From Bacillus sp. Marseille-Q3570 (GTDB lineage: Bacteria > Bacillota > Bacilli > Bacillales > Fictibacillaceae): a stretch of 64,000 bases of DNA. Shown here one piece after another: positions 14,712 to 21,609 of this stretch. Position numbers and translations under genes: made by a program. Position 1 is the stretch's first letter, and the number at the start of each line of letters is the position of its first letter. The stretch is from the NCBI RefSeq assembly GCF_946151055.1, contig NZ_CAMGYZ010000004.1, positions 248,001 through 312,000 of the forward strand, in the 5' to 3' direction. The notes under the pieces are model-generated. The model ran no database searches, was not told the origin of the DNA, and saw only the letters and a list, made by a program, of their open reading frames with translations.

Positions 14712-15354
14712 AACAGCCATCAACGTCACAGGATGTTCCGTCATATGCATCGGATGTGCTGTTTTGTTTATTCAATTCTTCTTCAATGATTTCTGACAGG
14801 CGGTCTGCGGGATATAAACCTTGTATCTTCCGGTCACCGATGAAAAATGTGGGAACCGCTCTGATATCTTTCTGTACTGCTGTCCTTAACGCTTCTTGAT
14901 GTTGTTCCTTATATGTTCTCGAATCAAGCACCTTACGATATTCCGTACCATCCAAGCCAACCTCTTCAGCAAGATCTACCAGAATATCTATTTGGCCAAT
15001 ATCCTTTCCTTCTACAAAAAACGCTTTTAATATTCTATGATTATACTCGTTTGCTTTTCCTTGTTCCTTCGCATATTGGAATCCTTCAAATGGCAAATGA
15101 GTTCTTGGTTGAACGGGTGGAAGGTTCATCTCCACGCCTAGTTTTTGAGAAATCGGCTTGACCGATTGATGCCAGGCATTCCGGATATAGTCTGAATCGG
15201 GATCAAGCGTGGGCGTCGGATCCGGCCGCAGTTCGTACGGCATCCACTCGACTTCAACATCCTTGCCTTCCATCGCTTCTGCTAGCGGTACCTCCGCTAA
15301 ATAACAGAACGGTCATACATAATCAGAATAGATTTCTATTTTCAAAGTCATCAT
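14710..15354 (-). CDS. FrnE/DsbA-family oxidoreductase with in-frame UGA at the active site (candidate selenoprotein)
   Basis: A 215-codon frame runs from the ATG at 15354, preceded by AAGGAGG, and is interrupted once by TGA at 15313-15315. Read through, it begins MMTLKIEIYSDYV-U-PFC. The UGA takes the place of the first Cys of the CPFC redox motif of FrnE-like DsbA oxidoreductases, giving UxxC (residues 14-17). The rest is intact: ELRPDPTPTL, cis-Pro loop AVPTFFIGD, and a C-terminal CX4C (Cys209, Cys214) like that of Deinococcus FrnE. There is no other stop or frameshift. The next ATG (15273) has no ribosome-binding site and would omit the active site. A SECIS-like stem-loop begins three bases after UGA. 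The alternative is a fresh nonsense mutation of TGY/TGG or a base-call error. Confidence 0.7.
15277..15309 (-). promoter_or_regulatory. candidate bacterial SECIS element downstream of the UGA
   Basis: On the minus strand TTCTG (15309-15305) pairs with CAGAA (15281-15277). A 5-base internal loop TTATT faces a single G, then TAGCGG (15299-15294) pairs with CCGCTA (15288-15283) around the loop AGGTA. The apical loop starts 19 bases after the UGA, within the 16-37 range of bacterial SECIS models. It has G at its second and third positions and the AGGU start seen in the E. coli fdhF loop. Unpaired U residues lie on the 5' side, as in known elements. The folding was done by eye. Confidence 0.55.
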
Positions 15355-15387
15355 ATACCTCCTTATCCGTTGATAACATTGCCTCTA

Positions 15388-15522
15388 AAGAAAACTCGGG
15401 CTTTGCCAAGCCTTTTGCGCAGGCTGAGCTTTATTTCCTTGAAAAAGCAATTGGTTTTCCTTCGTACGGTGTATTGCTTCAGAAGCCACCAGCTTGTGCG
15501 CTTATATTGAAGAAAGTATTTT
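15388..15522 (+). repeat. repeat A, interrupted by about 55 bp
   Basis: The left part AAAGAAAACTCGGGCTTTGC, CAAGCC, GCGCAGGCTGAGC is parted from the right part GTGCGCTTATATTGAAGAAA, GTATTTTATACTTT by an unrelated stretch (about 15433-15488) containing CAATTGGTTTTCC and GTATTGCTTCAG. The right end is truncated. Confidence 0.75.
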
Positions 15523-15532
15523 ATACTTTTTA

Positions 15533-15575
15533 ATTTGGAAAAAGGATTGACCTACAATTGGCCAACCCTTTCCAA
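15533..15575 (-). terminator. terminator of wrbA
   Basis: ATTTGGAAA..GG.TTG pairs with CAACCC.TTTCCAAAT immediately after the wrbA stop; the minus strand continues TTAAAAAG. Confidence 0.7.
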
Positions 15576-15577
15576 AT

Positions 15578-16207
15578 TTACCGCAGGGGTTTCAGCGCTT
15601 TTGAAACTTTTGCAACCCGCTCTCCAAGACGACCTGCCATGACCAGGTCAACTTCCTTCGGTTGTTCTCCCCCTTGTGGTCCCGCGATCGTCGATGCAGA
15701 ATAAGGGGATCCCCCATTCGCCTCTGCAGTCAATTGTTCTGGGTTTTGACCATATGGTAATCCAACATAGATTAACCCAAAATGCATGAATGGTACGAAA
15801 GATGTAAGGGCTGTCGCTTCTTGACCACCATGGACAGACCCTGTACTCGTAAACACAGCCGTTGCCTTACCCTCAAGTTCACCGTTCATCCACAATCCAC
15901 CTGCTGAATCAAGGTATTGTTTCATTTGTGCAGGCATTGAACCATAACGTGTCGGGATTCCCCAAATGATTCCGTCAGCCCACCTCAAGTCGTCATGAGT
16001 TGCTTCTGGTACATCGGACTGCATTTCTTGTGCCTTTACATAATACTCCTGAGAAGACATCGCATCCTTCACTTCTACAAACTCTTTCACCCGAACAAGT
16101 TTCACTTCAGTATCTTCTACTCGACTTGCTCCTTCTGCAACCGCCTGAGCCATTTGGTAGATATGTCCATAGGCACTGTAATAAGGAATCAAAATTTTCG
16201 TTGCCAT
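15578..16207 (-). CDS. wrbA: NAD(P)H:quinone oxidoreductase, WrbA type
   Basis: This is a 209-residue flavodoxin-fold enzyme that reduces quinones by two electrons with FMN, limiting redox cycling. Motifs are the FMN phosphate loop PYYSAYGHIYQMA (residues 8-20), WGIPTRYGSMPAQMKQYLD, and STGSVHGGQEATALTSF. GAGGAG precedes the ATG by about ten bases. About 95 bp upstream lies an 18-bp palindrome nearly identical to the one before mhqR, so MhqR control and induction by quinones or catechols is expected. The gene is separated from mhqR by a repeat A element. Confidence 0.94.
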   Translation of the reverse strand: MATKILIPYYSAYGHIYQMAQAVAEGASRVEDTEVKLVRVKEFVEVKDAMSSQEYYVKAQEMQSDVPEATHDDLRWADGIIWGIPTRYGSMPAQMKQYLDSAGGLWMNGELEGKATAVFTSTGSVHGGQEATALTSFVPFMHFGLIYVGLPYGQNPEQLTAEANGGSPYSASTIAGPQGGEQPKEVDLVMAGRLGERVAKVSKALKPLR

Positions 16208-16300
16208 TTAAACATCACTCCTCTAAAATTTCGTCTGTTTATAAATTCCCATACCTGATTGAAGTTAATCGTATTTCTATAAATTTATACTAGTTTCGTA

Positions 16301-16318
16301 TATCTTGAATTCGAGATA
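16301..16318. promoter_or_regulatory. MhqR operator upstream of wrbA
   Basis: TATCTTGAATTCGAGATA is an 18-bp palindrome with one mismatch. It matches the MhqR box known from B. subtilis (TATCTCGAATTCGAGATA). Confidence 0.8.
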
Positions 16319-16326
16319 TATGTCGT

Positions 16327-16443
16327 AAAGAAAACTTGGCAAAGCCAAGCCTTAGGCGCAGGCTGAGCCATTAGTTGCACTTATACTGAAGAAAGTATTT
16401 TATGCTTTCTTTAAGTGTAAAGAAAACTTGGCATAGCCAAGCT
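16327..16443 (+). repeat. repeat A, full copy plus start of a second
   Basis: This begins AAAGAAAACTTGGCAAAGCC and continues AAGCC, GGCGCAGGCTGAGCC, TTAGTTGCACTTATACTGAA, then the 3' stem, ending TTAAGTGTAAAGAAAACTTG with GCATAGCCAAGC at 16430-16441. It is the clearest copy: the 5' hairpin is CTTGGCAAAGCCAAG, and a second unit restarts at 16419, showing the unit joins head to tail. Confidence 0.9.
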
Positions 16444-16447
16444 AAAA

Positions 16448-16879
16448 TCAATTCCTTCCCGCAGCGTATTTCCCAAGCTCTTTCAACAACCGGATTGCCT
16501 CTGTTTTTTCGTCCTCTGTAATGCCGCTTAAAGCTTGTTTCAACACTTCTTCATGCGAAGGGAAAATATCTTCCATCAACGCCTTTCCTTTTTCCGTCAA
16601 AAAGGCATATGTGATTCGTCGATCTTTTTCACACGCTTTTCTTTCTAAGTATCCTTTTTCCTCTAATTTATCGACGACGTACGTGATACTTCCACTTGCC
16701 AATAAAATTTTTCCGCCGATTTTTTGTAAAGGATGGGGTCCTTTATGGTAAAGAAGTTCAAGTACTCCGAATTCAGTCAAATTCAGACCAAACCTTTGTA
16801 TATCTTTCCGAGCCACCTCCATTATCGATTGATATGCGCGGGAAAGTACAACGAATAGTTCCAATGATGAGTCTTTCAT
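16448..16879 (-). CDS. mhqR: MarR-family quinone-responsive repressor MhqR
   Basis: This is a 143-residue MarR winged-helix repressor. The sequence closely follows B. subtilis MhqR (YkvE): FVVLSRAYQSI, LNLTEFGVLELLYHKG, ILLASGSITYVVDKLEEKGY with the recognition helix, and a DRRITYAFLTEKG wing. MhqR represses quinone and azo reductase genes and is released by electrophiles through an unclear, apparently thiol-independent route. AAAGGAG lies 11 bases before the ATG. The perfect 24-bp palindrome directly upstream implies autorepression. wrbA is the evident co-regulated target. Confidence 0.92.
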   Translation of the reverse strand: MKDSSLELFVVLSRAYQSIMEVARKDIQRFGLNLTEFGVLELLYHKGPHPLQKIGGKILLASGSITYVVDKLEEKGYLERKACEKDRRITYAFLTEKGKALMEDIFPSHEEVLKQALSGITEDEKTEAIRLLKELGKYAAGRN

Positions 16880-16901
16880 ATGTGCTGAATCTCCTTTGAG
16901 A

Positions 16902-16925
16902 AATTATCTCGAATTCGAGATAATT
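16902..16925. promoter_or_regulatory. MhqR operator upstream of mhqR
   Basis: The half-site AATTATCTCGAA is followed by its exact reverse complement TTCGAGATAATT, a perfect 24-bp palindrome ending 23 bp before the mhqR start. Confidence 0.85.
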
Positions 16926-17014
16926 ATAACGTTCTTCTTTTTGTCCTGTCAAAATATATGATACTCTTTTTACCCTGATTCAGGTAATGAATAAGTTTAT
17001 TTGTTCAGGAAATT

Positions 17015-17165
17015 TTTCAAGTGAATTTTGCGACACCCCAGCAGGAAAAGCGCACCAGACAAGACCCCGCAGCGGTTAAGGTTCGACAAACGTCGAAGCC
17101 ACCACATCCTGTGGAAGTTAGCGAAGAGGCTTGTCGATCACCCACGGAAAGGGAGTGAAGTTCAT
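17015..17165 (+). repeat. repeat C copy
   Basis: This contains GTGAATTTTGCGACACCCC, AGCAGGAAAAGCGCACCAGA, AAGACCCCGC, GTCGAAGCCACCACATCCTG and CACGGAAAGGGAGTGAAG. It is the best copy of this family. No gene is present in 16926-17237. Confidence 0.8.
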
Positions 17166-17237
17166 AGATCCCAATAATATATACATGTCTGTTAAATAAA
17201 GAGGAAGAGCTTCGATAAGCCCCTCCCCATTTTAAAC

Positions 17238-19238
17238 TTATGCACCTGCTGATTGAGGTTTCTGCTCAGATTCATTACGTTTGATGAAAAACTGTAAAGC
17301 GAATAGGCCGATGAAGATAGCTAGACCATATAAGTCTGTAGAACCTTCTGGATAAATCAACATGATACCTGCAGCGAGTGCCACAATCCGCTCAACCCAA
17401 TGTGTTTTTCTCATCCAATATCCGATCATTGCCGCTCCAATTGCAATCATACCTAGTACGGATGTGAAGACGATCCACAGGGTCTGATCCCACGTCGTAT
17501 CGATCATCATCAACTCGGGGGAGTAGACGAATATATACGGGATGATGAAGGCCGCTATGGCCAGTTTTGCCGAATTGACCCCGGTCCTGAGCGGCTCGCC
17601 GCCAGAGACCCCCGCAGCTGCGAAGGCAGCCAGAGCTACCGGTGGTGTAATGTCTGCTATTATTCCAAAGTAGAAGACGAACATGTGGGCAGACAATTCA
17701 GGTATATCCAGGGCTAATAATGCTGGTGCAGCAATCGTCGCAGTAATGACATAGTTTGCTGTCGTTGGGGAGCCCATACCCAGGATGATCGAGGCCACCA
17801 TCGTAAAGAATAGTGTAAAGAATAGGATGCCGTTCGATAAATCGATCAAACCTCCTGCCATTTTCAACCCTAGGCCTGTCAGGGTTACAACACCGACGAT
17901 TATCCCTGCACAAGCTGTTGCTGTCGCGACGCCAATTGCAGTACGGGCACCATTGATCAAAGCTTCAGCAAAATCCTTCGGTCCCATCCGTGTTTCTTTA
18001 TTGATCGCTCCGACCATGATACAGGAAACAATCGACCAGAGTGCAGCACGTGTAACACTCATCCCAGACATCAGCAATATGACAACAACGAAAATCGGTG
18101 CTAAAAGATAGATCTTTTTCAACACTTCTTTCCGGTCCGGCATTTCCTCTTTACTAAGGCCCTTCAACCCGATCTTCTTCGCCTGGAAATGGGTCATGAT
18201 CCAAATTCCCGTAAAATAAAGCAAAGCTGGAATCGCGGCCGCCTTTGCGATTTCCCAGTACGTGATACCTCCACCGATGAATTCAACCATTAAAAAGGCT
18301 GCTGCCCCCATGATCGGTGGCATTAACTGACCTCCTGTAGACGCTGCGGCTTCTACTGCTCCCGCAAATTCTTTCCGATAACCTAGTTTCTTCATCATCG
18401 GAATCGTAAAGGAACCTGAAGTTACGACATTTGCGACAGAGCTTCCGGAAATCGTCCCTTGAAGCGCACTAGAGAAAATTGCAACCTTCGCTGGGCCACC
18501 GGTACGTCTGCCTGTCAGAGCAACAGCTAGATCATTGAAATATTGTCCAACTCCAGTTTTTACTAAAAACGCTCCGAATAGTAAGAACAGGAAAATGAAC
18601 GTGGATGAAACTTTCAATGGTGTTCCAAGAATCCCTTCCGTCGTAAAGAACATTGTACGGATGATCCGTTCGATTCCAATTCCACGATGCTGCAGGAACC
18701 CGGGCATGATCGGTCCTAAATAAGCGTAAGACAAGAAGACCACCGCAATAATCGTAATCGGAAGACCGACTACCCTGCGTGTCGCTTCTAGTACGAGTAC
18801 GATCGCAAGCACTCCCACCAGAAGGTCGATCGTTTCAAGTCGTCCGACCCTTTGTACGAGTTCGTTGATATTCATAGGCCAATACAAGCCTACCACTACA
18901 CTTAGCAACGCCAATATTCCATCCAGCCACGTAATCTGGAACTTCCGTTTTGCATCCTTCAAACGGTTCTTTTTTGAGGCTGGGAATAGTAAAAAAGCTA
19001 ACGCCAAAGCAAATCCCAGGTGAATGGATCGGTGAACCTGTGGTGAAAAGCGAACTAATGTCGATGTATATAATTGATATAAAGAAAAGCTTAAAAGTAG
19101 AATGATGACGACCCAACCAAGAATTCCTTTCAATTTACGGTAACCGGCTTCAGGATCGTATTTTGCCATCATTTGCTCTAATTCTTCATCTGTAACCTGC
19201 TGATCTTTTTTCAATCCTTTTTCATCCAAAAATCTCAT
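17238..19238 (-). CDS. TAXI-type TRAP transporter fused permease (DctQM)
   Basis: This 666-residue permease joins the small (DctQ-like, about residues 35-180) and large (DctM-like) subunits of a tripartite transporter driven by an ion gradient. The large part shows GSSVANVVTSGSFTIPMMKK, VEAAASTGGQLMPPIMGAAA and MGSPTTANYVITATI, typical of DctM. About 16-18 helices are expected. Its ATG lies within the last 17 bp of the DUF1850 gene, so the two are translationally coupled. The operon is binding protein, DUF1850, permease. TAXI substrates are usually C4/C5-dicarboxylates such as glutamate or 2-oxoglutarate; this one is not known. Confidence 0.93.
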   Translation of the reverse strand: MRFLDEKGLKKDQQVTDEELEQMMAKYDPEAGYRKLKGILGWVVIILLLSFSLYQLYTSTLVRFSPQVHRSIHLGFALALAFLLFPASKKNRLKDAKRKFQITWLDGILALLSVVVGLYWPMNINELVQRVGRLETIDLLVGVLAIVLVLEATRRVVGLPITIIAVVFLSYAYLGPIMPGFLQHRGIGIERIIRTMFFTTEGILGTPLKVSSTFIFLFLLFGAFLVKTGVGQYFNDLAVALTGRRTGGPAKVAIFSSALQGTISGSSVANVVTSGSFTIPMMKKLGYRKEFAGAVEAAASTGGQLMPPIMGAAAFLMVEFIGGGITYWEIAKAAAIPALLYFTGIWIMTHFQAKKIGLKGLSKEEMPDRKEVLKKIYLLAPIFVVVILLMSGMSVTRAALWSIVSCIMVGAINKETRMGPKDFAEALINGARTAIGVATATACAGIIVGVVTLTGLGLKMAGGLIDLSNGILFFTLFFTMVASIILGMGSPTTANYVITATIAAPALLALDIPELSAHMFVFYFGIIADITPPVALAAFAAAGVSGGEPLRTGVNSAKLAIAAFIIPYIFVYSPELMMIDTTWDQTLWIVFTSVLGMIAIGAAMIGYWMRKTHWVERIVALAAGIMLIYPEGSTDLYGLAIFIGLFALQFFIKRNESEQKPQSAGA

Positions 19239-19749
19239 CTCCTTTCAGCCGTTGCCATAGATTCATAGGTTGAACCTTCAAACGGATCCAGCTGCCTGAT
19301 TTGACAACCTGATCCAAAGGGAACCTATCATTGTTTAGAATCAATGTATGATTTGCTATTACTTGTCCGATTCGAACATCAATATAAGGAAAAATCCTAT
19401 TCATATTGGTAATGTAATAGGTCCCGTCCTTTTCAACGAACTTTTCCTCCCCCGTAGCATTAGATGGCATGCCGATGGCGAAGTTTTCATAAGCTAGTTC
19501 TGTTTGAACGATTTCTTTGTTTTCATTGATTTCATATGTTTCCATCACGGGTGTTTTATGCACCGAGTGGGTATATTGAATGTGAAAACCAGCATTCTCT
19601 TCTACCTTCACATACGCAAGGACCTTCCCGCTATTTTCGAAAGATATGGCTAATACTTTTCCATAAGGTATAAGTACTATTAAAATAAGCCCGATCATGA
19701 CAATCAAGCTGCTCAAAATCTTCGTATATTTTTTCATCATCCAACACAT
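19222..19749 (-). CDS. DUF1850 protein of the TRAP operon
   Basis: This is a 175-residue protein with one N-terminal membrane helix (ILSSLIVMIGLILIVLIPYG) and an extracytoplasmic domain. YTHSVHKTPVMETYEI and FAIGMPSNATGEEKF are typical of DUF1850, a family almost always found between TAXI binding protein and permease genes. Its role is unknown but probably assists transport. The start is uncertain: three Met codons (19749, 19740, 19737) lie together and none has a strong ribosome-binding site, perhaps because it is read from the upstream gene's message. Confidence 0.85.
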   Translation of the reverse strand: MCWMMKKYTKILSSLIVMIGLILIVLIPYGKVLAISFENSGKVLAYVKVEENAGFHIQYTHSVHKTPVMETYEINENKEIVQTELAYENFAIGMPSNATGEEKFVEKDGTYYITNMNRIFPYIDVRIGQVIANHTLILNNDRFPLDQVVKSGSWIRLKVQPMNLWQRLKGDEIFG

Positions 19750-19774
19750 CCGGACAAAGCCAATGATATAAGGA

Positions 19775-19852
19775 AGGCTGACTCAATCAGTATGTGACGT
19801 CACCCATAAACAAGGGATGGAATGGTGTCACACTTCGGTTTTGAGCCAGCCT
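19775..19852 (-). terminator. intercistronic hairpin between binding protein and DUF1850
   Basis: AGGCTGACTCAA (19775-19786) pairs with TTGAGCCAGCCT (19841-19852), with further pairing TGTGACGTCACC/GGTGTCACA inside. No T-tract follows. It is better explained as a partial terminator or 3' stabiliser raising binding-protein expression over the permease. Confidence 0.6.
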
Positions 19853-19870
19853 CATTCACTCACTAGGTTA

Positions 19871-20836
19871 TTATTTCAAGCCTTCTTCTTTAAAATATTT
19901 CTCTGCACCTGGGTGAAGATCGATTCCGACACCATCAAGGGCTTTTTCTGGGCTGATCAACTTACCTTTTGCATGCTTGACGCCATCAACATTGTCAAAG
20001 AACGCTTTTGTCAAGTTGTAAACAGCGTCTTCACTCAAATCTGCACGTGCTACAAGCATCGCTAATACAGCAACAGTTTCCACATCTTCTTCAAGTCCAT
20101 ATGTGCCTGCAGGAATCGTGTCTTCTGCATAGAATGGATACTTGTCGCTAAGTTCTTTTGCTTTGTCAGCAGCTACTGGAACAATACGAACCGGCTTTTG
20201 AGCAGAAAGTCCTTCCACTGCTCCGGTCGGTGCACCTGATGTAATGAAGGCTGCATCGATATCGCCATCCTGCATCAGTTCAGTAGATTCATCAAATGCA
20301 AGGTTTTCGACTTTGATATCATCAAGCGTCAATCCATGGATCTCAAGGATCTGTTTCGCATTTTCTGCTGTTCCACTTCCAACATCACCAATGGAAACCC
20401 TTTTCCCTTTCAGATCTTCCACAGACTCGATGTCACTATCTTTCAAAACTACGATTTGAATTGTTTCAGGGTATAATGTACCGATAGCTTGTACATTATC
20501 AGTTGCTGAATCTTCGAACATGAGTTTTCCATCGACTGCATAACTCGCAATGTCCGTTTGGGTGAATGCTAAATCAGCTTCCCCATCTTGAAGGGTTTGC
20601 ATATTTTCTACAGAAGCTCCAGAAGCCTGTGCTGAAACTGTTTTCTCTGTGTTGTCAGACATGATCGTTGCAATTTCCCCGCCAAGTGGATAATATGTAC
20701 CACCCGTACCGCCAGTCAGCATGCTGATTTCTTCTGGGTCAGCGTCTGCTCCGCCGCCAAGTGATCCACAGCCTGCCAATACCATTGCAAGAGCTAGCAA
20801 GCTGACGAATGCAAGCGAGATTTTTTTAAACATCAT
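19871..20836 (-). CDS. TAXI-family TRAP solute-binding lipoprotein
   Basis: This is a 321-residue secreted binding protein. The signal peptide ends in the lipobox VLAGCGS, so it is a lipoprotein on the outer face of the membrane. GGTGGTYYPLGGEIA, ADLAFTQTDIASYA, GKRVSIGDVGSGTAENAKQI and FITSGAPTGAVEGL are hallmarks of the TAXI (NMT1-like) family. The ATG at 20836 follows AAGGGGG by nine bases; a longer frame to 20869 lacks a site. It is the first gene of the TRAP operon. Confidence 0.93.
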   Translation of the reverse strand: MMFKKISLAFVSLLALAMVLAGCGSLGGGADADPEEISMLTGGTGGTYYPLGGEIATIMSDNTEKTVSAQASGASVENMQTLQDGEADLAFTQTDIASYAVDGKLMFEDSATDNVQAIGTLYPETIQIVVLKDSDIESVEDLKGKRVSIGDVGSGTAENAKQILEIHGLTLDDIKVENLAFDESTELMQDGDIDAAFITSGAPTGAVEGLSAQKPVRIVPVAADKAKELSDKYPFYAEDTIPAGTYGLEEDVETVAVLAMLVARADLSEDAVYNLTKAFFDNVDGVKHAKGKLISPEKALDGVGIDLHPGAEKYFKEEGLK

Positions 20837-20921
20837 GTATAACATCCCCCTTTTCGAATGTATAATCATACTTATTTTACCATAGTAAATAGTACAAGAG
20901 TAGGAAAAAAATTAATTTTTA

Positions 20922-21317
20922 TCAATAATTTGAATCTTTTGATAGTTTCAAATGCCAATTAATAAGTAAAGGACGTTGAAGAATGCTGCTTTTCGCAAAA
21001 ACAAATGTCCAGGGCATAGAGGTATTAGATGAGAGCACAACCTGGGATAAATCGAAACGGGATGAAGCGACCAAACCTCTTTCTTTTTCATAATAGTCGA
21101 GGAGGATATCGGCTGCTTTAAATGTTTCACTTGTGCCGTTTTGGATAAGGACCATTGCTAACAAAGACCCTTGATGGTTCATTGCCGCTCGGATCGGCGT
21201 CCATGTCAGTTTTCCTTCTTGTATAGGTGATTTCTTATGTAACTGTTCAATTCTGTTTCGATCTTGGTTTGCAATCGCCCTTTCCCAAGAAGGGTCAAAA
21301 ATCAATTTATCACCCAT
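20922..21317 (-). CDS. SLAP-domain protein
   Basis: This 131-residue protein reads LIFDPSWERAIANQDRNRIE, LTWTPIRAAMNHQGSLLAMV, LIQNGTSETF and SNTSMPWTFVFAKSS. This follows the SLAP domain pattern (Trp-containing opening, TPIRAA.N, SMPWTFVF), first noted in accessory-Sec/S-layer assembly proteins of Bacillus and also found as stand-alone small proteins. There is no signal peptide. Function is unknown. The start at 21317 follows AAAGGA by seven bases. It ends 80 bp upstream of the TRAP operon. Confidence 0.65.
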   Translation of the reverse strand: MGDKLIFDPSWERAIANQDRNRIEQLHKKSPIQEGKLTWTPIRAAMNHQGSLLAMVLIQNGTSETFKAADILLDYYEKERGLVASSRFDLSQVVLSSNTSMPWTFVFAKSSILQRPLLINWHLKLSKDSNY

Positions 21318-21365
21318 CGGTTTGTCCTTTCTATTCGTGAAATTAAATGGATGTTTTCGCAAACT

Positions 21366-21467
21366 TTGTTGCTCTTGCACTTAAAGAAAGTATAAAATAC
21401 TTTCTTCAGTATAAGGGCACTAAGGCTCGACCTACAAAAGGCTTGGTCTCGCCAAGTTTTCTTTAAA
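21366..21467 (-). repeat. repeat A, full copy, joined to repeat B
   Basis: On the minus strand this reads AAAGAAAACTTGGCGAGACC, AAGCCTTTTGTAGGTCGAGC, CTTATACTGAAG, then AAAGTATTTTATACTTTCTT and AAGTGCAAGAGCAAC. It is nearly identical to the copies at 9753 and 13903. Confidence 0.88.
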
Positions 21468-21469
21468 AG

Positions 21470-21590
21470 TGGTTGATTTCCGCTCCAGGATACTCGTTTT
21501 CCGCGGGGCGTGCGGTGAGACCACTCGTCGCTTGCGACATGGAATGGTCTCACCTGTCCCGCTGAAAAAGAAAGAGGGATTGAAACGGTC
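21470..21590 (-). repeat. repeat B copy
   Basis: This follows repeat A with the fixed junction GGTTGATTTCCGCTCCAGGA, then TTTTCCGCGGGGCGTGCGGT, GAGACCACTCGTCGCTTGCG and ATGGTCTCACCTGTCCCGC. The end differs from the copy at 9500-9750. Confidence 0.8.
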
Positions 21591-21609
21591 CGCCCTTTCT
21601 CCACTGGAA

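Noticed and set aside
16327-16443. CRISPR array as an explanation for the dispersed and tandem repeats
   Set aside because: Repeat A copies are kilobases apart, repeat D spacers are similar to one another and not unique, and no cas genes are present.
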